From positions 3,349,741 through 3,413,740 of the forward strand of contig CM049318.1 in assembly GCA_026874595.1 (NCBI GenBank): DNA of 64,000 bases. Direction: 5' to 3'. The position numbers were made by a program, and so were the translations under genes. Under the pieces are notes generated by a model. The model was not told the DNA's origin and ran no database searches. It was given only the letters and a program-made list of their open reading frames with translations. How positions within the stretch are numbered: the stretch's first letter is position 1; every line of letters begins with the position of its first letter. Below are positions 41,369 through 48,091 of the stretch, one piece after another. The DNA is from Sipunculus nudus. Its lineage: Eukaryota > Annelida > Sipuncula > Golfingiida > Sipunculidae.

Positions 41369-43255
41369 GTAATTACAAATATCCCAAACACCGTAAATTA
41401 TTGTAGATTTGCATTCAAAATAATGATAATTTTCTCTGCGACACTTAAATATTATCACAAAAAGTGCTCGGCTTAGATCGATGAAGCACTTAAGCCGAAA
41501 CAATATAAGGTCAACTTCATGACAAAAAGGAACATTTATATTTCACAACCCTCTTGGTTATTCAGTATTTTCAGGATTTGTGTTATTTATTTGAACATTT
41601 ATAATATCGTATTCGAACTGCTTCAGGTACCTCTAGGCAGATCAGATCATGAATATTCATTATTGCACTCTTTATCAGGGGCCAACAACCCTACCGATGT
41701 TGACCCTCGGCTCATCTGTCCTGTGTTCGACATTTTCTGCTGCTGTCTACCCAAGAACATCCGCCGGATGTTGCAATGCAACATGGACCATGATATCCGC
41801 GATGAGGTAAATAAGTAGGTCACAGTGACCCAAATAGGGAAGAAACGAGGGCGGAGCATTATTATTATATTTGAATAGATTATGATAGGGTAGACATTTC
41901 AGCGGACTATACATCTGTTTTGACAGGACGCTGGACGTTTAGCGCCAGATCGGCCCTCTTACATTATGGCCAGATCACTGGCTTGCCAGAGTGCCTGGAC
42001 ATCTAACTCTTAGGATCGCATTATAATGCCCCATGAGGATGCAAATATTTTCGTCATTTTTGACAACGCCTCATTGCTTACAAGTATCGTGTCACTTCAA
42101 ATAAACCCACCAGACCTTTTAATAAGTTTCTTATCTCTCCAACGACACCTACCATGTGTGAGAAATTTTCCGTTATAACCTAATATATTCGTATATTGTT
42201 CTGCATGTATGGGAAATTTTTGCCTGCGGTCTGCCTGCATGCTGACTGTATGCGGAGATACGGTTATAAAACGTGGCGTGGACTTGCAGGGCGGTTTTAA
42301 ATTTGGCTTATGTCACGACTGAGTAGGGGGTCCTAACTGAGTCGTGTTTGTCACAGCTACTGGACATTATGACGCATGAAACACAAAAAATATGGGCAAA
42401 CTCAACCAGAGTTCACCACCACTACACTAATTTCACTGATATTGGCGTAGCGGTTGTGACTTCTGGGGGAGGTAGAAATTTCGGTAGAGTTTTGCGTGGT
42501 GCATTTTGCCCCTCCGAGTTACGAGAGTTTATCGAGATATATGTCAGTCAAAACTTGTCCTCTTATTCCACTAAAGATGCCTACTGAGTCACGTATTAGC
42601 GGCTATACATGCCCACAGCGGGTGTGTAAATCTTTGGGCAGATATAACGACCTCTGTTGTTTACAGTAATAACTACTGATGAAAAATCAGACAAATACTC
42701 CGATACCGTGTATACAAGCCCTAAATCTATTGTGTCTGAAATTGTTATGGTTTCATGCCTAATAAAATGAAGATAATTAGAATGTTTCGAATGACTGAAT
42801 GAAATTGTAAGTTCTGGTAAAATTTGGAAAATATCAGGTTACCCACTCAGCGCTGAGGTTTGATTTATGAAATTCTCTTTCCAGAATAATTTAAATGGAC
42901 ATTTTGACGAAAATATTTAATTTTACCTTCTACTTAATAATTTATAACCTTTATCTAAGGCTATTCGGTAATGGAGATTCAGACTCAATAAAATACTGAG
43001 TTGGAGAGTTCGTTATAAATATTTAGTCATAATTTGAGGTGTCGGTTTATAAGAAAGTACTTTATTTCAACCAACATGCCACAGACCGGGCCCATCCGTA
43101 CATGTTTACATACTGCACATATATAACTGTAGGGCCCGGGACCTGGAGAAGATGAAAAGAAGAAGGAAATCAACCATATCGAGGCTAACAGTTTTGCAAA
43201 CGAGGCTCTAGAGTATCCGGATGACAAGAGCAGCTATGACGTCACACGCGTATAA
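13211..43255 (+). CDS. SLC5A8-like: Sodium-coupled monocarboxylate transporter, gene 1 (15 exons)
   Basis: Joining 13211-13558, 29990-30055, 30636-30687, 32274-32341, 32603-32757, 33190-33330, 35043-35172, 37659-37744, 38196-38311, 38838-38905, 39548-39634, 40171-40400, 41034-41134, 41679-41806 and 43133-43255 gives 1899 bases: 632 residues and a stop, close to human SLC5A8 (about 610). All introns are GT-AG and all phases fit. The protein is a multi-pass plasma-membrane Na+/solute symporter of the SLC5 (LeuT-like) fold. Family marks include GVNQAQVQR (residues 257-265) and the helix 8 segment [15 protein letters not shown] (345-359), whose serines 352-353 align with the Na2 site. The loop after GIGAN has CPNDT plus three N-glycosylation sequons (N478, N485, N491). 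The tail is charged and ends DVTRV, a class I PDZ ligand. Expected substrates are lactate, pyruvate or short-chain carboxylates. SLC5A12 or a related SLC5A6-type specificity cannot be excluded. Confidence 0.93.
13559..14238 (+). other. Intron 1, first part
   Basis: Intronic. Nothing recognised before the TA tract at 14239. Confidence 0.6.
14239..14297. repeat. (TA)n microsatellite
   Basis: TA run that appears to be the target of the adjoining TRIM. Confidence 0.95.
14298..14722 (-). mobile_element. TRIM-like miniature LTR element with tRNA-like LTRs
   Basis: Direct repeats 14298-14454 and 14573-14722 bound about 118 bp. Read on the - strand: 5' LTR, three A bases, TGGGGGCTCGTCC (14569 down to 14557), which matches the first 13 bases of a tRNA-Pro-type primer site, a short interior, a purine run AAGAGGGGG, then the 3' LTR. 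LTR ends read TGTTACG...CGTAACA (the outer right base is mutated). Each LTR carries an A-box-like TAGCGAAGCGG and a B-box-like GTTCGA at tRNA-like spacing (A boxes 14386-14396 and 14661-14671, B boxes about 14344-14353 and 14618-14628). It encodes no protein, so it would move using enzymes from other elements. Confidence 0.7.
14723..14824. repeat. (TA)n microsatellite
   Basis: Long TA run directly at the TRIM's right end. Confidence 0.95.
14825..17844 (+). other. Intron 1, unremarkable stretch
   Basis: AT-rich intronic DNA. Short open frames at 16454-16681, 17394-17624 and 17587-17820 lack recognised domains, though the last two lie just upstream of a LINE relic and may belong to it. Confidence 0.45.
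17845..17900 (+). mobile_element. LINE 3' end relic
   Basis: The + strand frame reads [19 protein letters not shown], matching the G-RAF-(V)AAP-LWN-LP motif found at the C-terminal end of many non-LTR retrotransposon ORF2 proteins. The frame is broken on both sides. Only a fragment remains. Confidence 0.55.
17901..20100 (+). other. Intron 1, unremarkable stretch
   Basis: Intronic. A (TAA)-rich tract occurs at about 18532-18594; otherwise nothing was recognised. Confidence 0.5.
20100..20166 (+). mobile_element. tRNA-like sequence
   Basis: A-box-like tggtgcttaagtcgtttga and B-box-like ggtttgaatcc about 35 bases apart. No convincing acceptor-stem pairing is visible, so it is probably a SINE head or tRNA-derived relic, not a working tRNA gene. 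Confidence 0.4.
20167..21260 (+). other. Intron 1, unremarkable stretch
   Basis: Nothing recognised. Confidence 0.45.
21262..21330. repeat. (TA)n-(GA)n microsatellite
   Basis: TA repeats passing into a GA run, next to the long-TIR element. Confidence 0.9.
21351..23228. mobile_element. Non-autonomous DNA transposon with very long TIRs
   Basis: The left end GTTACAGTCAATTTGT and the right end (reverse complement GTTACAGTCAATGCGT) start inverted repeats running at least 350 bp inward. Matching landmarks include gattgactgaaattttgaattggtgt, a catatttgtattc-like block and, further in, gatgtgaaatatttgataaa (21662) against its inverse near 22790. The arms are made of recurring short words (cagtcaatttg, gcctga...tcaggca). 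The roughly 1 kb centre has no meaningful frame. Both ends sit in TATAT-type sequence, so the target duplication is ambiguous. Confidence 0.75.
23312..23399. repeat. (TA)n microsatellite
   Basis: TA run interrupted once, abutting the solo LTR. Confidence 0.95.
23400..24275 (-). mobile_element. Solo LTR
   Basis: 876 bp, starting TGTTACAG and ending CCGTAACA on the - strand and embedded in TA repeats on both sides, so an ATAT duplication is plausible. In order on the - strand: a TATA box (gatataaatagggg, about 23988-23975), a GA-rich start region, a polyadenylation signal AATAAA (23562-23557) and the CA end. Its 3' half matches 3165-3538. No internal region or second LTR adjoins it, which is the usual product of LTR-LTR recombination. 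Confidence 0.8.
24276..24326. repeat. (TA)n microsatellite
   Basis: TA run on the other side of the solo LTR. Confidence 0.95.
25065..25440 (+). repeat. Dispersed repeat C, copy 1
   Basis: Collinear with about 63025-63315: shared words tcaggaaatgttcaggg/ttttcaggacat, gaatagatt, ggatccgg, gaatattcaca and the accacatggtggagccttg block against cccactatggcgcaggcttg. This copy contains an inserted (CA)n at about 25265-25289. No coding frame. Confidence 0.65.
26117..26500. repeat. Pyrimidine-rich tract with (TG)n, (TCTG)n, (TC)n
   Basis: Simple repeats (about 26124-26178) followed by 300 bases of CT-rich low-complexity sequence on the + strand. Open frames here are compositional. Confidence 0.85.
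27880..28270 (+). repeat. Dispersed repeat A, copy 2
   Basis: Related to 2040-2460 (see there). The open frame 27857-28162 is fortuitous. Confidence 0.65.
28271..29989 (+). other. Intron 1, last part
   Basis: A poly-G run lies at about 28341-28352 behind gggg-cgacttcagg, a common transposon-end style. A 114-codon frame at 28784-29128 has no recognised domain. Otherwise nothing. Confidence 0.45.
29990..30055 (+). CDS. SLC5A8-like: Gene 1 exon 2
   Basis: 22 codons ([11 protein letters not shown]... to LQM). Acceptor ttgcttacag, donor gtaggt. YLE-RF is the family continuation after exon 1. It follows a 16.4 kb intron. Confidence 0.93.
30362..30418. repeat. Duplicated E-box segment in intron 2
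   Basis: A 26-base segment (30362-30387) is repeated exactly at 30393-30418. Each copy carries the palindromic E-box CACGTG. Such sites bind bHLH factors, but function here is only a possibility. Confidence 0.6.
30636..30687 (+). CDS. SLC5A8-like: Gene 1 exon 3
   Basis: 52 bases encoding [17 protein letters not shown], ending in phase 1. The YAP-LALN motif is characteristic of the family. The donor gttcgt is weaker than its gene 2 counterpart (gtgagt). Confidence 0.92.
30885..30965 (-). mobile_element. tRNA-like SINE or LTR fragment
   Basis: The - strand reads gcgaagtggttagaacgctg (A-box-like) and gggtttgaatccggg (B-box-like) at tRNA spacing. The style is similar to the tRNA-like part of the TRIM at 14298-14722. 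No direct repeat partner is seen nearby. Confidence 0.5.
30966..32175 (+). other. Intron 3, remainder
   Basis: AT-rich. About 31440-31700 reads like a widespread aatttatatagcgc/taaagcgctttac repeat. No gene. Confidence 0.45.
32176..32245 (+). pseudogene. Two partial copies of gene 1 exon 4
   Basis: agttactgtacttcacgtgt at about 32178 and agttactggactaaacgtgt at about 32220 repeat the exon 4 start (acceptor AG plus ttactggactgcacgttt). Neither has a usable continuation or donor. They look like small tandem duplications across the 3' splice site. Confidence 0.6.
32274..32341 (+). CDS. SLC5A8-like: Gene 1 exon 4
   Basis: 68 bases, [20 protein letters not shown] then TAL. Acceptor tttgtag, donor gtatgt. 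Two decayed duplicates of its 5' part lie just upstream (about 32176 and 32218). Confidence 0.93.
32603..32757 (+). CDS. SLC5A8-like: Gene 1 exon 5
   Basis: 155 bases starting [13 protein letters not shown], the family GGLKAV-WTDV-Q motif. Donor gtaagt. About 35 intronic bases before the acceptor are conserved with gene 2. Confidence 0.95.
32915..33012. repeat. (CA)n-(TA)n tract
   Basis: CA repeats followed by interrupted TA repeats in intron 5. Confidence 0.9.
33190..33330 (+). CDS. SLC5A8-like: Gene 1 exon 6
   Basis: 141 bases containing [16 protein letters not shown], the strongest SLC5 marker in the gene. Acceptor ctgacag, donor gtaagt. Confidence 0.95.
33830..34855. repeat. 32-bp tandem satellite in intron 6
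   Basis: About 30 copies of a 32-bp unit close to cagcccactcgtccaacagt + tctttagtaaga. The outer edges keep 16-bp half-units of the form cattagtccgacagtt / cattggtccaacagtc, so the 32-mer probably arose by doubling a 16-mer. Units are contiguous with no unique spacers. Confidence 0.95.
35043..35172 (+). CDS. SLC5A8-like: Gene 1 exon 7
   Basis: 130 bases, [10 protein letters not shown]... to AADQ. The acceptor is set by homology to gene 2 (tttacag|AG). The in-frame extension upstream to 35008 is intron. The CDP motif near the end is conserved. Confidence 0.93.
35625..35870 (-). mobile_element. tRNA-derived SINE
   Basis: The - strand begins ggctcctgtggcttagcggt (A-box-like TGGCTTAGCGG) and has a gattcaaagcc B-box-like motif about 25 bases on, then a G/C-run and a unique body. 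Located in intron 7 of gene 1, antisense to it. Confidence 0.6.
36600..37620. repeat. Degenerate tandem repeat, about 140-170 bp unit
   Basis: At least four diverged units recur with the same order of words: tccgt-aacagg-ca, gacctagaa-ttt, catccagggaggtc, tctcctttgaaa-cctgaaatta, ggtgacctatatt. This resembles the central satellites of bivalve Helitron-like elements, but no Helitron ends were identified. Confidence 0.55.
37659..37744 (+). CDS. SLC5A8-like: Gene 1 exon 8
   Basis: 86 bases, [20 protein letters not shown] then ACLFSGAL. 26 of 28 residues match gene 2. It leads into the helix 8 sodium-site segment. Confidence 0.95.
38196..38311 (+). CDS. SLC5A8-like: Gene 1 exon 9
   Basis: 116 bases, [20 protein letters not shown] and onward. 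It contains the SS pair expected at the Na2 site. Acceptor cttacag, donor gtgtgt. Confidence 0.95.
38425..38443. repeat. Poly-C run
   Basis: Homopolymer C in intron 9; G4-forming on the opposite strand. Confidence 0.9.
38838..38905 (+). CDS. SLC5A8-like: Gene 1 exon 10
   Basis: 68 bases, [20 protein letters not shown] then VLQ, a transmembrane helix. Acceptor atttcag, donor gtgagg. Confidence 0.94.
39228..39345. repeat. Decayed GGACTCG-type repeat
   Basis: Words such as ggactcgaactcgagcttgg and gaactcggacacgg resemble, on the opposite strand, the unit of the 5.4-7.1 kb minisatellite. Probably an old relative, within intron 10. Confidence 0.4.
39548..39634 (+). CDS. SLC5A8-like: Gene 1 exon 11
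   Basis: 87 bases, [20 protein letters not shown] and onward, the family GM-GGP-LG-F motif. The acceptor ccgctag has a short pyrimidine tract. Donor gtaagt. Confidence 0.94.
40171..40400 (+). CDS. SLC5A8-like: Gene 1 exon 12
   Basis: 230 bases. A helix ([20 protein letters not shown]) and then an extracellular loop rich in N, S and T with three sequons. It is 24 bases longer than in gene 2, the length difference lying in the loop. Confidence 0.95.
41034..41134 (+). CDS. SLC5A8-like: Gene 1 exon 13
   Basis: 101 bases, [20 protein letters not shown] and onward, the last membrane-spanning region. Acceptor atttcag, donor gtaggt. Confidence 0.94.
41190..41220. repeat. (ATT)n microsatellite
   Basis: Trinucleotide run in intron 13. 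Confidence 0.9.
41308..41367. repeat. (TA)n microsatellite
   Basis: TA run in intron 13. Confidence 0.95.
41679..41806 (+). CDS. SLC5A8-like: Gene 1 exon 14
   Basis: 128 bases, with [20 protein letters not shown]: cytosolic, with a cysteine cluster. Acceptor tttatcag, donor gtaaat. The same exon survives as a relic at 46995-47098. Confidence 0.94.
41945..42105 (+). repeat. Dispersed repeat B, copy 3
   Basis: In intron 14, inverted relative to 5160-5330: tagcgccagatc, cactggcttgccag, ccatgaggatgcaaatattttcg and cctcattgcttacaagta in the same order. Confidence 0.8.
42348..42587 (+). other. Unassigned open frame in intron 14
   Basis: 80 codons following a passable acceptor (gtttgtcacag). No recognised domain; it might be a relic of a transposon protein. 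It is not needed for gene 1, because exon 14 joins exon 15 in phase. Confidence 0.2.
43133..43255 (+). CDS. SLC5A8-like: Gene 1 exon 15 (terminal)
   Basis: 40 codons plus TAA. Lysine/glutamate-rich tail ending YDVTRV. Acceptor aactgtag. No AATAAA is close by; candidate signals at about 44306 and 44899 are distant, so the 3' UTR end is unknown. Confidence 0.9.
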   Translation, partial: GPGPGEDEKKKEINHIEANSFANEALEYPDDKSSYDVTRV

Positions 43256-44600
43256 CAACGGAAACTCGACTGTGCAGCTTACGGTTTTGAACTTCATGGT
43301 TCGCTGTCTTTCCAGCTTCTGCAAAGGCAAATTCATAGACTTTCATCCATATTAAGACTGAGCGAGAAATAATGTGGTTATACATTCTACATATTTTATA
43401 TAATTTAATATTTGTCGTAGAAGGATCGCACAGTAAATGGATACTCTATTTGATTCGGATAAGTCGTGTCGATTTGCATAACAAGGTAACTAGTGTCAGT
43501 CCACCTCTTTTTAACACACCTAAGAATATACAATTTACAAGAATGCACTAGTTAGTACAGTCTCCATCAGATGTCGTGCACAATTGGTTAAACGAGTTTA
43601 GGAATTACTTTTCATATTTCTGAACACATATTTAATTTCAGTTTTCGCACAGAATGTTCGTACTTGTGTGCGTATATCCCCGTCTGTTTAATGCCTTTCC
43701 AAATATAGGTATTCTAATCTTCTGTTGAAGCATTTAGGACCTCTTGATTTTAGACGGATTAGGAACAATTAAAAATAAGCTTGTGTTAATGTTAAAACAC
43801 TGAGGGATCATGCTTAGAGCACAGACGTATATAATAAGTACACTTAGATGCTAATGCGCATTAGAAAGAAGAGGCAGATTCAATAACATTACATGAGAAC
43901 GAACACCAGCAGTTTGTAGTTGTCTTAACAGCATAGAGCAACAGCTAGCAAAGATTTGAACTGGAGATATATGAAAACTTTTCCTTTTTGAACTTGGTAA
44001 GCTGGACTTGACGGTATAACTTAAGATAAACTAATTTTCGTGATTCATAGACTCTGTTTATATGCCAATTGACGTGCTGTATATTGATAAACCTGTGTTT
44101 ACATGTCCGCGTATATACATATATGCGAAAACACGTTAACTGGCAGACCTATATATTTGAAACATTGGATCCAGCTGGTCTTCCACAAAAAGATGGTGAA
44201 GTGACGTCATTTTGCCCCGAATTCTCTATCCTATGCGTGGAAATCGCTCCTATGGCGATTTTCACGCATATACGCTTATAAGCTGACGGTCACATGGAAA
44301 CAACCCAATAAAAAACTGTTCACGCATATACTAAATATAAGACACAAACTAAATACAACATTCTCATGGTATTATTATATACATTTTACCTGCGTAATTT
44401 GCATGCGTAAATACCATACAATTTACATGCGTAATTAATGTCTATATATATGGGTGGGGCAAGCTTATATGCTCCCCAGCAACTTCACTTGTAGGTTATG
44501 CATATTATTTTGTTTAAGATCAGCTTTTAACTGTTAATGTTTGTATCTAATATGATTTACTTTAAGACAATTCCATGGTTAATTAGTGCTTATTGTAATA
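43256..44600. other. Gene 1 3' flank
   Basis: Probably includes the 3' UTR of gene 1, but no nearby polyadenylation signal decides its end. No other gene recognised. Confidence 0.45.
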
Positions 44601-44602
44601 AG

Positions 44603-44805
44603 GCTAGCCACGACTGTTACGCGCAATGCGCATGCTCCTTAGAAAGGTGAATCCCAAACGGACTGGTATGCAGTTTTACATACAATAAACAAAATGCTCA
44701 CAAAACAATGTATTATTATAAATGGATGTAAAAAAAAGCCCTGCCAATCTGTTTGTCATTCACCTTTCTTAAGAGCATGTGCATTGCGTGTAACGATGAA
44801 CTAGC
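44603..44805. mobile_element. MITE with about 50-bp inverted repeats
   Basis: The left arm GCTAG...cgcaatgcgcatgctcctta then gaaaggtgaat is matched inverted by the right arm (attcacctttcttaagagcatgtgc then attgcgtgtaacg...CTAGC). The 203-bp element encodes nothing. The target duplication is unclear. Confidence 0.75.
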
Positions 44806-46290
44806 ATTGCGGTTTTTTAATTGAATCAGAACCTGACACCCCGGAAGAAACTTTGATTTCACAGATTACTGATTTTAAACTGCTTTTGCATTTGGGTTAA
44901 TAAAAATACGATCTTTTTTTGTTCATATAAGGTATAAGAACACTTAGTGTCCATCATCTCCAACAAAAGATCAATAATGTTCAAGAGCCCGGAGCCGTGT
45001 CAGCGACACATTGTGGCTGGCTTTGACAAAACTTGGCTGACTTTTGTCGGAAGCCCACTTTCGTGTCTCGACTTAGCTTGGCAAATATTCGGCCGCTTAA
45101 AATGGGTTGTCAGAATTTGCATCAATAAGGTGATGTTGCAAAGTAAAAATAAAATTTTTAAAAGTTGGTTATTTACGTCTATATTTTAAGTGTAATTGAT
45201 TATATATATACTTATCTAAGTTTTATTCATTTTATCCACGATGTATAAAGCTAGGTTTTGAATATATGTCGAAATTATGAGTCTTGGTTGTTTTGCCGAT
45301 CTGCACTTTATACCCGAACAAACACATTTAGAATGCTTCAGCGACCAGAAAAAGAATAAAAGATAAACACTTATGTAAAAGTCACTTCAATCACCAGTAA
45401 GACATTGAGCAGCTGAGTAGATGGTTTCAGCCAAGCCTATCAAATGATAACACGTCCCCGGCAGTCAAGCTTGGTGTACCTAACGCGTTACGTCTGAAAT
45501 CCCCTCCGCTTACGTGCATACGTATAGCCTTATATGTGCGCGATAGAACACTGAGTACACGTATGAACAGCGTTTGAGAAACCCCCCAATTTTATTTCTT
45601 TCAACCCGTCGTCGTTATGTTCAGAAAATTTAGAATATTTATTCTGTATTTTTACCACTGCCTTGTGATCCATGAAATTGCAGTGTGTACACAAAAAGTT
45701 ACGTCGGGGTTACGCGTACTTATTTTTTGGTATAACAGACGCCTTAATGTAAAACAGACGTAGTATAGCGTTTCATGTACACCCTGATTTTTGCAGCTTA
45801 TATACATACAAACTCCCATGGTCAGTGTCCCAATAGGAAACTCAGTCTTACTTTGCGCCCACATAATATCACATTTCTGCTATTGTTGTAAATGTGATTA
45901 TTCTCTTACAGAGATTCTATATGTGAATAAGCGGGATCGACTGTAGACTACAATAGGCCTTCATTCAGTTCTTACTACTGGGCTACCGCTAACATTAAAA
46001 TTGCTAATATAGGTACTTAGGCCCATCTGTTGGTTTCATCTTTTTTCAGAATCACATTGTTTTTTAAGCTGTGCAAAGTCGGTTCACTTTTGCTTAAAAT
46101 GTCGGCGGCCGCAGGTAAGCATCGCTCGGCTCGGTTCTGCTTGACCCTGTCTCGACTGATTAAACATAATATATTAACGTCCATATTAAATAAATGAATA
46201 AGCTATATAAGTTGGTAATGGTTAAAACTTAAAATGACTATGATGTCCCCGGCCCATTTATTTCCATTCAACTGCCTTTTAGGTGGACCA
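44806..46290. other. Intergenic, nothing recognised
   Basis: Scattered short frames only. Confidence 0.45.
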
Positions 46291-46294
46291 TATA

Positions 46295-46490
46295 TATACA
46301 AGGGCGGACCTAGGATTTTTTAAAGGGAAGGGTCCAGCCAAGGAAAACTAACAAGGAAACATATAAAAAGACCTCTGATTCAGAAAGGGGCAGGTCCAGG
46401 CGGGGAAAATTGGTTTAACGCCCTAAGAAAAGGTTGTCGGACCCCCTGGACCACCCCCCCCCCTCCGGGTCCGCTACGGATACAGGCCTC
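46295..46490. mobile_element. MITE-like, gggcggacc termini
   Basis: gggcggacctagga at the left and the inverse-like ctccgggtccgct at the right bound a short insert with a C-run. The style is common among invertebrate non-autonomous DNA transposons. No target duplication is resolved. Confidence 0.4.
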
Positions 46491-46559
46491 ATTGTGTACT
46501 GACGTTTATTACATGTTTGTGCAGTTTTAAAATTTCCTGTAAATATACCCTGGTAGATT

Positions 46560-46990
46560 TTGTTGTCTTGTCATCTCGATGGCATGTTCCAGTATAAATA
46601 AAAACATCTCAGTTATTGTTGCCGCCATAAATTCCATAACTAATTTACTAAACAATGTTATAGGCAGTTATGACTACGACCCGAGCCGGGCATAAAGATA
46701 GTTATACTAAGTTATTTTGAAAAATGGCAAATGAATTTCCATTATAACAATTTTATTTTTTTTAAATCGTACATATAATTATATAATAGTCATTGGGATT
46801 ATAGTAATTGATTAACAAACATAAAATAAGATAATAAGATCAATTTTTCATAAATAAAACCAGATAAGACTAACACTTTCTGACAGACGTAAAAGTTTAT
46901 ATTAAAATGTGGTAATCATGGGCACATCCCTAGTAATAGTATTAGTAGTAACAATAATAATAATAACATTAATAATTATAATGATAAGTA
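46560..46990 (-). repeat. Duplicate of gene 2 3'-flank sequence
   Basis: Collinear with 52260-52600: gttgtct-atc, agtataaataaa, tgttgcc-ccgtcataaatt, aatggcaaa, atcgtacatata, tagtatttgga/tagtcattggga and taattgac/attaacaaacat. It links the relic exon at 46995-47098 to a duplicated 3' end of gene 2. Confidence 0.65.
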
Positions 46991-46994
46991 TTAA

Positions 46995-47098
46995 ATCTTT
47001 GTGGTCGTCGTTGCATTGTGACTTTCTCCGTATTCCTCTTGGCAAATAGGAGCAGAATATTTCAATGTGGGGACACAGGGGGCGTGGGTGCTCGTCTA
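46995..47098 (-). pseudogene. Relic of SLC5 penultimate exon
   Basis: The - strand retains an open stretch including PRPLCPHIEIFCSYLPRGIR and RKSQCNDDH, clearly homologous to gene 2 exon 14 ([20 protein letters not shown]...). It is nearer to gene 2 than to gene 1. The donor GT is lost (AAAGAT followed by TTAAT), substitutions hit conserved residues, and no flanking exon 13 or 15 is found, so it is a dead fragment. Confidence 0.8.
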
Positions 47099-47892
47099 CA
47101 AATTTAAATATAGGTACTTCAATTCTTCAGGGCAGATGTATCTCAATAAAATCTTTGTCAGAATCCACGATAGGTCACCTAAACCTAATTTTAGTTTATT
47201 AGCAGATCTGGATGGTGTTTATCGGCGTTTAATGATTTCTTACTGCTCCGCCAGGCTGCTGTTCCTATACCCACATGTATCTGAATTGCTAAATATTGAA
47301 ATTTTAGTCTTAGTTTTATAAAAAGAATTACACGAAGGTTCTTCATTTCTTCAGGGTCTATAAGTCTGTTTATATAGCAATCAGCTCTCGGTCAGGTTCG
47401 AGGCAGGTCATTTATTCCCTCATATTTCATACAGGTATCTGGTTTTACAGGTGATACCCTACAGAGTGTTTCTCATCATACAAATCTAGATCACTTCCCT
47501 TATAAGACTTTTAAAGGTACAACATGTTTCTCTCGTTCACGTTTACCATTTTAACTAGAGACATTTGTACAGATATACACAATGTGAGAACAGATATTCC
47601 GTACTTATCATTGTTTCACCATTACACAAGTGAGGATTTTACTTCAGCTGTTGGTGATATTTCAGTTTTCAATTGGCCGTAACCCGAACTTCGCCTTTAA
47701 AAATGATTTTTTTTAATTTGCTATAAAACGAACACGATATGTCTTTGTTAATATAACGGCCAAGATCATTTAGTTTCAGTCGGATACAGCAGATTGCGAC
47801 AATGTGACGAAAAAGGTCAATAATGTTCGATGGGATACATAGGTTCAGAGAATGTATAAACAGGGAGTGAATCTAAAGCACAAAATGATCAT

Positions 47893-48090
47893 ATGAATGT
47901 GTGTTTTTACAACCAAAGGACTAAAAGGGTTGCTGAGGTAAATTCACACATTAACGATCTGGACCAAGAACTTTCCCAACTAAACACAGCGGCAGAAATC
48001 ATGGAAGGTCGTCAGATTAAACTCGAAAAATGCACCTGCTACGATTGCGCCATGATGCCGGCACGCCGACTCTACGACCGGTGACGACTA
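47893..48090 (+). other. Unassigned open frame beside the Harbinger insertion
   Basis: 63 codons with a heptad-like hydrophobic pattern (VAEVNSHINDLDQELSQL) and a CTCYDC cluster. It ends at the TAA duplicated by the Harbinger element. It may be an exon remnant of an unknown gene; no supporting splice partners were found. Confidence 0.2.
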
Positions 48091-48091
48091 A

